Shown here piece after piece: positions 12,607 to 24,894 of a DNA stretch of 64,000 nucleotides. The number at the start of each line of letters is the position of its first letter. Within the stretch, counting starts at the first letter, position 1. A model generated the notes under the pieces. The model ran no database searches. It saw nothing but the letters and a program-made list of their open reading frames with translations, and had not been told where the DNA came from. The DNA is from Chiridota heheva. Lineage: Eukaryota > Echinodermata > Holothuroidea > Apodida > Chiridotidae. A program made the position numbers and the translations under genes. The stretch covers positions 1 to 64,000 of the forward strand of contig JAIGNY010000137.1 of NCBI GenBank assembly GCA_020152595.1, written 5' to 3'.

Positions 12607-12612
12607 TACCTA
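12607..12612. repeat. Candidate 6-bp target site duplication, right
   Basis: TACCTA abuts the last CT of the element and matches 857-862. Confidence 0.55.
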
Positions 12613-12835
12613 ATCTGAGTCTCTATCACCCACACACTACAGTTTCTTTTGCAAGAAAATAGACACAGACATATGCGACACCTAAAAACTCCTTCAACAG
12701 CCTCTGCGAATGAACCTTCAAGTAATGATGTGGATTGGCAATGGTGATTGCATGGACCATACACAACAGTGGGGTTTGGACAAACTAATTCCACTCATGA
12801 TAGATTATATCCATACCCCTGGAAATTTTGTTCAA

Positions 12836-12935
12836 AATGATCCACGACAACTGCTCTGCAGGGTGCAACACACTCAAATGTAGCTGCAAATGCTTGGATG
12901 CACCAGAATTTTCAGACTTTGCCAAATTGACAATG
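12836..12935 (+). pseudogene. Possible Cys-rich gene fragment
   Basis: One frame reads HDNCSAGCNTLKCSCKC. This resembles the Cys-rich C-terminal tail of the multi-copy family whose decayed copy lies at 16620-18085. The match is short and no longer open frame surrounds it, so this is a weak call. The rest of 12613-13635 shows nothing else recognisable. Confidence 0.25.
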
Positions 12936-13635
12936 TTGGACTGCACTTGGCAGTGAAGGTGCTGAAATGGCTTTCACTTTCTGTCTCTACAGCTCTTCTC
13001 TCTTGGTCCCCGCCCTTTTGATACACGTCTGGACTGTGTGAGATGATTCCAGATAAGTTCATATATAAGTTGTTTGTCAAATACTAATATATAACATTAT
13101 TACAACTTTTAATGAAGGGATGGCTTCAGTTAATGCATTCAATAGGTACAATTATAGTGAAACTAATTATAACATGGAATAACACATTTATGAATAAAAT
13201 ATAACAAAATCAAAAACAAACTCTCATTATGAAATGCAAGTGCCAGTTTTTGAATAATTTAAATTTAGTCACTAATTAGGCAACGGTTTATTTTATTGGT
13301 AAGCTAATATTGCACATTGATCATTAAATGTACATTATTAATGCAACGACATATAATCATCATCAGTATTTGTATGCTGCAGTTCAATTCAGCGGGAAAA
13401 ATTGTGGTAGATTATAAACAACAGTAATAAACATAAGAGAAAGAAAGATCTGCCCGTTCATGAATAACCAATTTGAATATTCAGACCTAAAAATATAGAC
13501 GCTGCAAAATGGCAAGTCTTCGTTGCTTTGATTTCTTTTCATTTTTCTACTATGTTGGTTGTTTTTGTTTGATTTGAAAGCAACTTAGCTATTGATGCCT
13601 GTAGTCAAGTTAGCCATACTGTATAGCCTTACAAA

Positions 13636-13960
13636 TTATTCGAGACCCTCTTCTGGTAGAAGGCACCTCTGTTTCTCTAAATCATCTAATCCTTCCACCA
13701 GATGTTGTCTGGATGTTGTGATGTTTTCAAGATAATTATATTTCATTGGCTGATTGTCCCAAAATTTATCCAGCTTTCTATTGAATGTCTGAATAATTGG
13801 TGATCCAATACCATTACATGTTAAATTGTTCCATATATCCAGAACTCTGAAAGAAAAAACATTCTTGTTGTCTTTTTACTTTGCCCACGAGTGAGAGAGT
13901 CTTGTATTAGAGATATAAAATTAGACACTTCCTTATCATACCTGTCAGTTTACGTTTGGC
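13636..13960 (-). mobile_element. LINE reverse transcriptase C-terminal fragment
   Basis: On the minus strand about 80 codons are open to a TAA at 13636-13638. They read FSFRVLDIWNNLTCNGIG, then QTFNRKLDKFWDNQPMKY. This is the typical C-terminal end of non-LTR retrotransposon ORF2 (pattern FF..RV...WN.L, then FK.RLDKFW). Just upstream a second frame reads SLTRGQSKK, the usual TRGHSKKL block, so one frameshift separates the two parts near 13860. The copy is a 5'-truncated, decayed insertion; the clade is uncertain. Confidence 0.7.
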
Positions 13961-13961
13961 T

Positions 13962-14052
13962 TGTTCCGGAAGTTTGTTTTGTACTTTTTGTATGATTTAA
14001 TCGTTATTTGTTCCTGAAGTGTTTTTACGCTTTGTATGATTTAATTTTTCAT
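13962..14052. repeat. Short imperfect tandem duplication
   Basis: The block TTGTTCCGGAAGT...TTTGTATGATTTAAT appears twice in succession with small differences (second copy TTGTTCCTGAAGT...). 14053-14785 shows nothing further. Confidence 0.5.
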
Positions 14053-14785
14053 TTATAAGTTATATCTGCATATAAAGTTTAAATCGATTTGATGTACTAA
14101 ATTTGCATATAGCTACGTAGCGCAAACAAGCAATACAACAAGAAAACTTCAAAAAAATATACGCCTATGGTTCATACGTGTAATTAAAACAAGCATTTCT
14201 GACAAATGCACAATATAAGGTAACAGTGGTCGAAATAGAATATGAGATGTATATGCGCTTAGAATTGAGTTGTTTTTCAGCTTCCATACGTCATATTCTT
14301 ATCTTTTTGAGAAAAAAATGATATTTTTAACAAGATAATATAAAATGTATTATGACATACATCTAAACGCTTCAATTGTTCGCACATCCCTTTGTGTGAT
14401 ATTTGAACAATGAATTAATCTTGCTTGTGACCATTCATTTTGCGAAATGAAAGAGTTTTTAAATGTCAAACAAGAGTTCTTTCCTTCCTTCTAATGAATA
14501 GCTGTCAGAAACTCACAATGAAAGTTACTTCGTTATTCTGCAGAAATAATTTGCGACAGTTATATAGATATGTCGTAAAGTCACAAGAACAATCTATGCA
14601 AATAAAATAAAAGCTCTGTTGATTGCGTTACCAGGTTACAGGTTATATAGAACTATACAAACATGCAACTACAGAAGGAAGATCATCACGATCGCTTAAA
14701 AACATATTGCAATTATGAAAATAAGAAGGAATCATCAAACCAGGTATATTTTACTTCCTTATAGTACTTATATGCTATATATACA

Positions 14786-15375
14786 TAGGGTCAAAATATG
14801 ACAAGCTATGACATTACTCCATAAAATTGTCACATGAAGCAATATCTTTCCTTAAGAGAAATGGTCCGTCAATCATTCACAGTTAATGCACACATCACAT
14901 ATGTTAATGCATATGATACACAGCTATTTAATCACCAGTTTGCAAACAAATTTCTCCCACTAAGACACCTAACACAGATTAGTCATTTGAATCACAAAAG
15001 TGCCCGGAATACTCAGCACTGGCTTTCTGTACTCTTATATACACAAATAACCTTGGGCTACTTGGCTGTGGTGTGCATAGAAATGGCAAATTAGCAATCA
15101 TTGTTTGGAGTGGAAACACAATACACTGAACAGGAAGTCGGGTTGGTACTTGAGTTTTCAGGATTAACTCAGGTGTCGGGTGCGGGTAGGCTTAAAGAGA
15201 AACTTTTCGCTATGGTAAGAAAAAGATTTTCTGTACTATAAGGTCTGAAGAACAACGCATAAAATGTTTTTTGAAATCGGACTACTGTTAAGGATTTAAT
15301 TATAACGTCATAAATAATGGCAACCAATGTTAAAAAATGGTTAACATCTACCCATAGCTGCATAGACGTTGAATG
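14786..15375. repeat. Dispersed repeat, copy B
   Basis: Second copy of the repeat at 193-410, same orientation. The shared blocks are separated by about 350 extra bases, and the CCCATAG block carries a small duplication (CATAGCTGCATAGACGTTGA). Confidence 0.6.
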
Positions 15376-15399
15376 CCATCGCTAAATTTGCATTTTGGG

Positions 15400-16450
15400 G
15401 TCAAATGAGGTCAACCTGGGCATTTTAAGATTTCGCCGGTTTTTTTTTTAAAGATATATCCAAAAAATATACATTTATGATGATACAAACGTTTCTAACC
15501 CATGTCAAGGATATTTAAAATTTCATATTAGTACACAAACATATGACATGACAGAACACAAAAGTGTGATTTTCTCGAAATCAGTGTATTTGAAGTATAT
15601 CAAAGTTACTCATATCTAATCATATTCTGCAAAATCTTTTCAGAATTTTAAAAATATGTTTTACATTTCTGAGACATTGCAGAAGAAAATTATGATTTGT
15701 CAAATTTGTGTGATTTTGATTATAGGAGATATTGTACTTTCCCAATCCCCTACCGCCGAAAAAAATGATCAAATTCTTATATGCTTTTTGAAATATAATA
15801 AGTACACCAATCAATATGTCATTTTTAGTTTGAACACCATTGATTGCTATGATAGAAGGAATACATGGTATTGTATATTTATATGTTACAGAAGACATTG
15901 AAGGTATATGTCATATTTTATTACCAGGTCAAAGGTCATATTCAAGGTCAAAGGTCGGGTCATGTAATGTCAAAATCGCTAAATTCAACCTTTTATACAC
16001 ATTCAAACCTCATTTATTTTGTTTTAATTAAAACATTCATAACACGATATTCGATATATCATTAAATAACAAAATAAGCCTTTTTAATACATTTTAAGGT
16101 CTCTTTAAGGTCAAAGGTTCAGTTTTATCCACATTTTGTTCGTTTTGGAATATTTTTTACTTCATTTAGTGTATCGTTTGTTATATCCAAAATTAATTTG
16201 TTTATAGATTACATCATTAAAGGATAAGTCTGACCTCATGATTGTTAATTAGCAGGTCATTTTCAAGCTCAAAATTCAAAGACTAAAAGTGGTTTTGTAG
16301 AATTGGCACGCCTTACCTTTTTTTTGTTGTTGAATTATCTATAACTCTGGAGAAAAATATTCCGTGATTGCCCTTGAATTTTAATTCTCAGACCACTTTC
16401 AAGGCCAAAGGCCACGTCAGGTGATAGGTCACTCAAGGTCAACTGCCAGA
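15400..16450. promoter_or_regulatory. Cluster of AGGTCA half-sites including perfect DR1
   Basis: Many direct AGGTCA-like hexamers. They include AGGTCAAAGGTCA (15926-15938, a perfect DR1 nuclear-receptor element) and AGGTCAAAGGTC then GGGTCA (15945-15962). Others lie near 15407, 16118 and 16395-16440. Regulatory use is inference; the motif may simply belong to a repeat family. No gene is seen in this stretch. Confidence 0.35.
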
Positions 16451-16619
16451 TAAAGTAAAGCGGCATGTTAATTTCTGACTTTGTTTATCAACACATTTTA
16501 AAACCGTTTTAAAATAGTATGCTCACTGGCAATATCTAATTTCATTACCAATTTATGTAGTAAACATATGCCTTAAGTATCTGTATGACTACAATTGATC
16601 TATTGATCAGCTGGATTTC

Positions 16620-18085
16620 AAGTCTTTAACATCATATCCGCAGGCCATAGTGCACCTAAATGTCTTTCGGAAGCATGTTCATCTAGCTGTCCTACAACAC
16701 TTTGATTTACATCCACAAGAAGTGAACTCCAGGCATGCATCAGGAATAGGTGGCAACCTTTTCCAGACAGCTTTCAGGCAACCTGACTCCTCCATCCAAA
16801 TCAGAGTGTCAGTAGGAGATGAGATATCTATGTTTTCTTAGTCTGCTTGTACCCAAACCTTTACCTAGTAATTTGCACGTTTAGTGTGAAGTTCAAAGGC
16901 ATCTTGTGTAGGTGGTAACCCGACTCCTCCTCCCAAGCCAAAGTGTCAGTGGGAGATAAGATATCTATGTTTTCTTGGTCTGCCTGTAGCTAAATCTTTG
17001 CCTGGTAATTTGCTCATCTAGTGTGAAGTTCAAGGGCATCTTGTGTAGGTGGCAATCTGACTCCTCCTTTCAAGCCAGAGTGTCAGTAGGAGATGATATA
17101 TCTCTGTTTCTTGGTCTGCCTGTAGCCAAAACTTTGCCTGATAATTTGCACGTTAGTGTGAAGTTCAAGGGGGTCTTGTGTATGTGGCAACATTTAAAGG
17201 CCGTTTGCTTAGCAAACAGTTGAAGCCTGGCAAGTTTGACGGATCGTTGCTCAGCTGCTCTTCTTCAATATTTTCCATTACGTTCAAACCCCTTTACAAG
17301 GAACAGCTGTTTCTTGAAAAATTTCCAACATGATTTTTTCCATGACCACTAAAAGAAGAAGCTGTATTGCACCCTATTAGGGTATGGATGCTGGGCAGCT
17401 TATCCTTCACAGGTTGTTGAAGTTGTTCAAATATAGTGTGTACTGATTTCCGTGTCTTTTGTGTTTTGAGATCATCAACACTTCAGCTGCTTTTGTTGAA
17501 AGGAAAATTAACTAAAAGCAGCATGATATCTGTATCTCTGCAGATTACCACCATCTTATGGTATCTTTCATTAACAGCCTCGCATGAATGTAATGTCAGC
17601 CTGGTGTCAGCCATGAAGTCTGATATTCACTCTTCTTTATGATCTTGCATCTGCAGCAATGGAGAATCTGCCTCCTGTTACCAACTCATAATGCTGCGGT
17701 AGATCAGTTCCTCTCGCCAAGATGGCATCAGATAAGAAATGACCAAGATCTTCTTTGCTTTCATCTAAAACAATAAACTGGTTCCAGACTCGGGGAAGTG
17801 GGGCGTTGGGTACATCAATCTGGTTACGAATTGGCCTCTTCTTGTTCATTCCTTAGACCTGGTCATTGCCATAATATATCGTTCTCCAATGTGGCGATCG
17901 AATACCACATCAACCTCTTGTTGTGTTATTTCCAAAATGACACTGTTTAGAAACACATCGGCATAGTTACCAAATGTCTGAGACCCGGGAGGTTCTCCAG
18001 TAGCATGTATGAGGGCGTGTCCGTCTATCATCACCATAGCTGGATTTAGAAATGTAGGAGTCCAGTGAACATCCCGATGGGGCCT
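16620..18085 (-). pseudogene. Decayed multi-copy PIN-like / Cys-rich protein gene
   Basis: Read on the minus strand, separate frames give in order: PAMVMIDGHALIH, then FGNYADVF and VDVVFDRHIGERY. Next come KKRPIRNQI, VPLP-like and ADTRLTLHSCEAVN. Last come VVICRDTDIMLLLV, IHTLIGCNTASSFSGHGK and a Cys-rich tail near FTSCGCKSKC and CTMACGYDV. This order matches, from memory, a large uncharacterised family found in fish, corals and echinoderms (MIDG..L, VVFDRY, EADTRL.LHA, CRDTDVLVLL, GCDT.S.F.GHGK, SCGCK). The acidic motifs suggest a PIN/FEN-like nuclease fold, which is inference. Frame changes near 17849 and 17640 plus stops show decay, and 16800-17190 carries a 137-bp tandem triplication. Confidence 0.65.
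16795..17190. repeat. 137-bp tandem triplication inside the decayed gene
   Basis: GTGTCAGT followed by GGAGAT recurs at 16806, 16943 and 17080, exactly 137 bp apart, with a partial fourth copy ending near 17190. On the minus strand the unit corresponds to a segment with RANYQAK-like sequence upstream of the Cys-rich tail. Because 137 is not a multiple of 3, the duplication itself breaks the frame. Confidence 0.8.
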
Positions 18086-18272
18086 CTTTCAAAAAATGTC
18101 CCGTAAAAATACAATAACTTAACATAATTATATTCACAAATAATATACATTTTTAATCATTTCGGATATACAGTATAGGCTATATGTATTTTCAAGACAA
18201 CAAAACCGTCAAAACCTCTTCCTTCATAATTAGAAACAAACTATACTTTCTCTCTGCACAATTTTTTCTTGG

Positions 18273-18275
<3 letters not shown>

Positions 18276-18356
<81 letters not shown>
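18276..18356. repeat. (TA)n microsatellite
   Basis: About 80 bp of uninterrupted TA, abutting the first higher-order repeat unit at 18356. Confidence 0.95.
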
Positions 18357-18360
<4 letters not shown>

Positions 18361-18412
18361 TTTCTTATAGCATTGTAATATGATATGATATTGTTTTTAA
18401 ACCTAACTCCGT

Positions 18413-18445
18413 GCAGGAGCTGCCATTCTAAATGGCAACTCCTGC
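18413..18445. repeat. Hairpin in unit 1
   Basis: GCAGGAGCTGCCATT and AATGGCAACTCCTGC pair over 15 positions with one mismatch, around a 3-nt loop. Confidence 0.8.
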
Positions 18446-19108
18446 TCCGTGGACGTCTGATACAGTAAAAGCTGACTGGGACGTCTCTTCAGGCGCACCT
18501 AAAAATAAAGCTAGGGGTCTGGGCTGTCTAATGTACTGAGTAACCTTACAACAATACGCCTAATGTAATGTGTAGGGCCTAGTGGTAATACTAGCCTACC
18601 GTGACTTACAGTTACGTAACACTAACAGGTGTTGTGGAATTTCTTCCCTCTGAAATTAGGCTCTGTCTGATCTAGCCTATATCTGATATGTATATATACA
18701 GCCAAGAAGTACACGTACCTTGACAAATAAAGCAAAACGCAGCCTGTCAGTCGTCACCCGAAATTACTCTTTTTTCTTTTTTTTAAATTACTGTACTTAG
18801 CGTACATCTATTGAACCTTAGAGCGGTCCCAAAACGTTAAAATTATATTAGCGTAACAGGGTGGAGCAAGGGCCGGAGCAAGGCTTGTCTAGACATAACG
18901 TCTTGATCCTAACTTTTCAAGGATCTACAAAATAAATCTCTGTTGTCTCAAATAGAATAATATTTCAGCTTTAAGAGGATTTAAATATTTTAACACAATG
19001 AAATTTTACATTTTACATTTTAAAATAGTAATTTGAAAAAAACATTAAACAAACAATTTGATTAAAAGGCACGCAATTATCAAATCTATGGCGTTTGCTA
19101 TCTTTCAC

Positions 19109-20713
19109 CTCATATACAGGGAGGAAAACCTCATATACAGGGAGGAAAACCTCATATACAGGGAGGAAAACCTCATATACAGGGAGGAAAATCTCATATA
19201 CAGGGAGGAAAATCTCATATACAGGGAGGAAAATCTCATATACAGGGAGGAAAATCTCATATACAGGGAGGAAAACCTCATATACAGGGAGGACAATCTC
19301 ATATACAGGGAGGACAATCATATACAGGGAGGAAAATCTCATATACAGGAGGAAACCTCATATACAGGGAGGACAATCTCATATACAGGGAGGACAATCT
19401 CATATACAGGGAGGAAAATCTCATATACAGGAGGAAAATCTCATATACAGGGAGGAAAATCTCATATACAGGGAGGAAAATCTCATATACAGGGAGGAAA
19501 AACCTCATATACAGGGAGGAAAATCTCATATACAGGGAGGAAAACTCATATACAGGGAGGAAAACCTCATATACAGGAGGAAAATCTCATATACAGGAGG
19601 AAAATCTCATATACAGGGAGGAAAACCTCATATACAGGAAGGAAAATCTCATATACAGGAGGAAAATCTCATATACAGGGAGGAAAATCTCATATACAGG
19701 GAGGAAAATCTCATATACAGGGAGGAAAACCTCATATACAGGGAGGAAAAACTCATATACAGGGAGGAAAATCTCATATACAGGGAGGAAAATCTCATAT
19801 ACAGGAGGAAAACCTCATATACAGGGGAGGAAAACCTCATATACAGGGAGGAAAATCTCATATACAGGGAGGAAAACTCATATACAGGGAGGAAAACTCA
19901 TATACAGGGAGGAAAATCTCATATACAGGGAGGAAAACCTCATATACAGGGAGGAAAACCTCATATACAGGGAGGAAAACCTCATATACAGGGAGGAAAA
20001 CCTCATATACAGGGAGGAAAATCTCATATACAGGGAGGAAAATCTCATATACAGGGAGGAAAATCTCATATACAGGGAGGAAAATCTCATATACAGGGAG
20101 GAAAATCTCATATACAGGGAGGAAAACCTCATATACAGGGAGGAAAACTCTATATACAGGGAGGAAAACCACATATACAGGGAGGAAAATCTCATATACA
20201 GGGAGGAAAATCTCATATACAGGGAGGAAAATCTCATATACAGGGAGGAAAATCTCATATACAGGGAGGAAAACCTCATATACAGGGAGGAAAACCTCAT
20301 ATACAGGGAGGAAAACCTCATATACAGGGAGGAAAATCTCATATACAGGGAGGAAAATCTCATATACAGGGAGGAAAATCTCATATACAGGGAGGAAAAT
20401 CTCATATACAGGGAGGAAAACCTCATATACAGGAAGGAAAACCTCATATACAGGGAGGAAAAACCTCATATACAGGAGGAAAATCTCATATACAGGGAGG
20501 AAAATCTCATATACAGGGAGGAAAAACCTCATATACAGGGAGGAAAATCTCATATACAGGGAGGAAAATCTCATATACAGGGAGGAAAACCTCATATACA
20601 GGAAGGAAAATCTCATATACAGGGAGGAAAATCTCATATACAGGGAGGAAAACCTCATATACAGGAAGGAAAACTCATATACAGGAAGGAAAATCTCATA
20701 TACAGGAGGAAAA
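19109..20713. repeat. 21-bp minisatellite array 1 (about 77 units)
   Basis: The unit begins CTCATATACAGGGAGG and ends AAAAT or AAAAC, giving 21 bp, or 20 bp when one G is missing. Other variants have GAGGACAAT or CAGGAAGG. Because 21 bp is seven codons with no stop in any forward frame, every forward frame stays open (LIYREEN, SYTGRKI or HIQGGKS), as do two reverse frames. The long ORFs are therefore not evidence of protein. Confidence 0.95.
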
Positions 20714-21301
20714 TCTCCTGTACGTTCGGTAATTACATCAGGGAGCACAGAACTAATGTTTTGCCCATTAAAACCTATAATGAAACTTTATTGAAACCGT
20801 CAAGTTTCTGGAGTTTTTAGTACGAGAAACGTAAAATTTTCGCAAGCTTTACGATGATTTCTGAAAAGTATTATCTAATATCTTTCGGATGATACCAAAT
20901 AACTTAAATTTTGTAGTGGGTCCATAGTTAAAAAAAAATTTATGAAAGAGATCTTGCCAAGTTTAGATATGCATAGTCAAGAACTATCGCTTCCTTACGA
21001 TTCCTGAGATTTACAACTTCTCAGCTTCCTGTTCCATGAAATGGGGTCTCTCAAAAATATATTTGCTTTTTCCTGGGATTTATTATTTTCGGCTGGCGGG
21101 GTACCACCTAATTAGTTCTGTACAATCATGGGAGCCATTAGAGGTTTTAATCACAGAAAAATACAAAAGAAATCGAAACGAACAATTTGGCATTCTTAAA
21201 GTCAAACTAAAAGCCAAAAGCTCATATTCAACACACACCCACATCTAAAACAAACCAACATTCTTATGAAATTTTGCTATTGAAGTGGCAGTTGTGAAAT
21301 C
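20714..21301. other. Right flank of unit 1, no gene
   Basis: Holds the conserved right flank of the higher-order unit, about 99% like 24249-24837 by eye. Small ORFs here are not conserved as proteins. Confidence 0.6.
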
Positions 21302-24300
21302 AAAGTTTTCTTATAGCATTGTAATATGATATGATATTGTTTTAAACCTAACTCCGTGCAGGAGCTGCCATTCTAAATGGCAACTCCTGCTCCGTGGACG
21401 TCTGATACAGTAAAAGCTGACTGGGACGTCTCTTCAGGCGCACCTAAAAATAAAGCTAGGGTCTGGGCTGTCTAATGTACTGAGTAACCTTACAACAATA
21501 CGCCTAATGTAATGTGTAGGGCCTAGTGGTAATACTAGCCTACCGTGACTTACAGTTACGTAACACTAACAGGTGTTGTGGAATTTCTTCCCCTCTGAAA
21601 TTAGGCTCTGTCTGATCTAGCTTATATCTGATATGTATATATACAGCCAAGAAGTACACGTACCTTGACAAATAAAGCAAAACGGTGTTTTCAGCCTGTC
21701 AGTCGTCACCCGAAATTACTCTTTTTTTTTTTAAATTACTGTACTTAGCGTACATCTATTGAACCTTAGAGCGGTCCCAAAACGTTAAAATTATATTAGC
21801 GTAACAGGGTGGAGCAAGGGCCGGAGCAAGGCTTGTCTAGACATAACGTCTTGATCCTAACTTTTCAGGATCTACAAAATAAATCTCTGTTGTCTCAAAT
21901 AGAATAATATTTCAGCTTTAAGAGGATTTAAATATTTTAACACAATGAAATTTTACATTTTACATTTTAAAATAGTAATTTAAAAAAACATTAAACAAAC
22001 AATTTGATTAAAAGGCATGCAATTATCAAATCTATGGCGTTTGCTATCTTTCACCTCATATACAGGAGAAAAAACCTCATATACAGGGAGGAAAACCTCA
22101 TATACAGGAGGAAAATCTCATATACAGGGAGGAAAACCTCATATACAGGAGGAAAACCTCATATACAGGGAGGACAATCTCATATACAGGGAGGAAAATC
22201 TCATATACAGGGAGGAAAACCTCATATACAGGGAGGAAAATCTCATATACAGGGAGGAAAATCTCATATACAGGAGGAAAACCTCATATACAGGGAGGAA
22301 AATCTCATATACAGGGAGGAAAATCTCATATACAGGAGGAAAATCTCATATACAGGGAGGAAAACCTCATATACAGGGAGGAAAATCTCATATACAGGGA
22401 GGAAAATCTCATATACCGGGAGGAAAACCTCATATACAGGGAGGAAAACCTCATATACAGGGAGGAAAACCTCATATACAGGGAGGAAAACCTCATATAC
22501 AGGGAGGAAAACCTCATATACAGGGAGGACAATCTCATATACAGGGAGGAAAACCTCATATACAGGGAGGAAAACCTCATATACAGGGAGGAAAACCTCA
22601 TATACAGGGAGGACAATCTCATATACAGGGAGGAAAATCTCATATACAGGGAGGAAAACCTCATATACAGGGAGGAAAATCTCATATACAGGGAGGAAAA
22701 TCTCATATACAGGGAGGAAAATCTCATATACAGGGAGGAAAACCTCATATACAGGGAGGAAAATCTCATATACAGGGAGGAAAATCTCATATACCGGGAG
22801 AAAACTCATATACAGGAGGAAAACCTCATATACAGGGAGGAAAACCTCATATACAGGAAGGAAAACCTCATATACAGGGAGGAAAATCTCATATACAGGG
22901 AGGAAAATCTCATATACAGGGAGGAAAACCTCATATACAGGGAGGACAATCTCATATACAGGAGGACAATCTCATATACAGGGAGGAAAATCTCATATAC
23001 AGGAGGAAAACCTCATATACAGGGAGGACAATCTCATATACAGGGAGGACAATCTCATATACAGGGGGAGGAAAATCTCATATACAGGGAGGAAAATCTC
23101 ATATACAGGGAGGAAAATCTCATATACAGGGAGGAAAATCTCATATACAGGGAGGAAAACCTCATATACAGGGAGGAAAATCTCATATACAGGGAGGAAA
23201 ACCTCATATACAGGGAGGAAAACCTCATATACAGGGAGGAAAATCTCATATACAGGGAGGAAAATCTCATATACAGGGAGGAAAACCTCATATACAGGAA
23301 GGAAAATCTCATATACAGGGAGGAAAATCTCATATACAGGGAGGAAAATCTCATATACAGGGAGGAAAATCTCATATACAGGGAGGAAAACCTCATATAC
23401 AGGGAGGAAAACCTCATATACAGGGAGGAAAACCTCATATACAGGGAGGAAAATCTCATATACAGGGAGGAAAACCTCATATACAGGGAGGAAAACCTCA
23501 TATACAGGGAGGAAAATCTCATATACAGGGAGGAAAACCTCATATACAGGGAGGAAAACCTCATATACAGGGAGGAAAATCTCATATACAGGGAGGAAAA
23601 CCTCATATACAGGGAGGAAAACCTCATATACAGGGAGGAAAACCTCATATACAGGGAGGAAAACCTCATATACAGGGAGGAAAATCTCATATACAGGGAG
23701 GAAAATCTCATATACAGGGAGGAAAATCTCATATACAGGGAGGAAAATCTCATATACAGGGAGGAAAATCTCATATACAGGAGGAAAATCTCATATACAG
23801 GAGGAAAACCTCATATACAGGGAGGAAAACCTCATATACAGGGAGGAAAACCTCATATACAGGGAGGAAAATCTCATATACAGGGAGGAAAATCTCATAT
23901 ACAGGGAGGAAAATCTCATATACAGGGAGGAAAATCTCATATACAGGGAGGAAAACCTCATATACAGGAAGGAAAACCTCATATACAGGGAGGAAAACCT
24001 CATATACAGGGAGGAAAATCTCATATACAGGGAGGAAAATCTCATATACAGGGAGGAAAACCTCATATACAGGGAGGAAAATCTCATATACAGGGAGGAA
24101 AATCATATACAGGAGGAAAACCTCATATACAGGAAGGAAAATCTCATATACAGGGAGGAAAATCTCATATACAGGGAGGAAAACCTCATATACAGGAAGG
24201 AAAACCTCATATACAGGAAGGAAAATCTCATATACAGGGAGGAAAATCTCCCGTACGTTCGGTAATTACATCAGGGAGCACAGAACTAATGTTTTGCCCA

Positions 24301-24837
24301 TTAAAACCTATAATGAAACTTTATTGAAACCGTCAAGTTTCTGGAGTTTTTAGTACGAGAAACGTAAAATTTTCGCAAGCTTTTACGATGATTTCTGAAA
24401 AGTATTATCTAATATCTTTCGGATGATACCAAATAACTTAAATTTTGTAGTGGGTCCATAGTTAAAAAAAAATTTATGAAAGAGATCTTGCCAAGTTTAG
24501 ATATGCATAGTCAAGAACTATCGCTTCCTTACGATTCCTGAGATTTACAACTTCTCAGCTTCCTGTTCCATGAAATGGGGTCTCTCAAAAATATATTTGC
24601 TTTTTCCCTGGGATTTATCATTTTCGGCTGGCGGGGTACCACCTAATTAGTTCTGTACAACCATGGGAGCCATTAGAGGTTTTAATCACAGAAAAATACA
24701 AAAAGAAATCGAAACGAACAATTTGGCATTCTTAAAGTCAAACTAAAAGCCAAAAGCTCATATTCAACACACACCCACATCTAAAACAAACCAACATTCT
24801 TATGAAATTTTGCTATTGAAGTGGCAGTTGTGAAATC
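21302..24837. repeat. Higher-order tandem unit 2 (3.5 kb)
   Basis: Same left flank, array and right flank as unit 1. The left-flank hairpin lies at 21358-21390 and is identical to that of unit 1. The unit differs chiefly in array length and a few small indels in the flanks. Confidence 0.9.
22055..24248. repeat. 21-bp minisatellite array 2 (about 105 units)
   Basis: Same unit as array 1. Between about 23050 and 23775 the array is unusually regular full-length 21-bp units that vary only at the T/C position. Shorter 20-bp units cluster near the ends. Confidence 0.95.
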
Positions 24838-24894
24838 AAAGTTTTCTTATAGCATTGTAATATGATATGATATTGTTTTTAAACCTAACTCCGT

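Larger units (their letters stand above)
18356..21301. repeat. Higher-order tandem unit 1 (2.9 kb)
   Basis: Starts AAAGTTTTCTTATAGCATTG. Layout: a left flank of about 750 bp with a short hairpin, then a 21-bp minisatellite (19109-20713), then a right flank of about 590 bp beginning GTACGTTCGGTAATTACATC. The same layout repeats head to tail in the next two units, with almost identical flanks. No gene is supported in the flanks. Similarity to a known element was not recognised. Confidence 0.9.

Noticed and set aside
14834-15094. 86-codon plus-strand ORF
   Set aside because: It lies in the extra segment of a dispersed repeat copy, and has no recognisable domain or splice signals.
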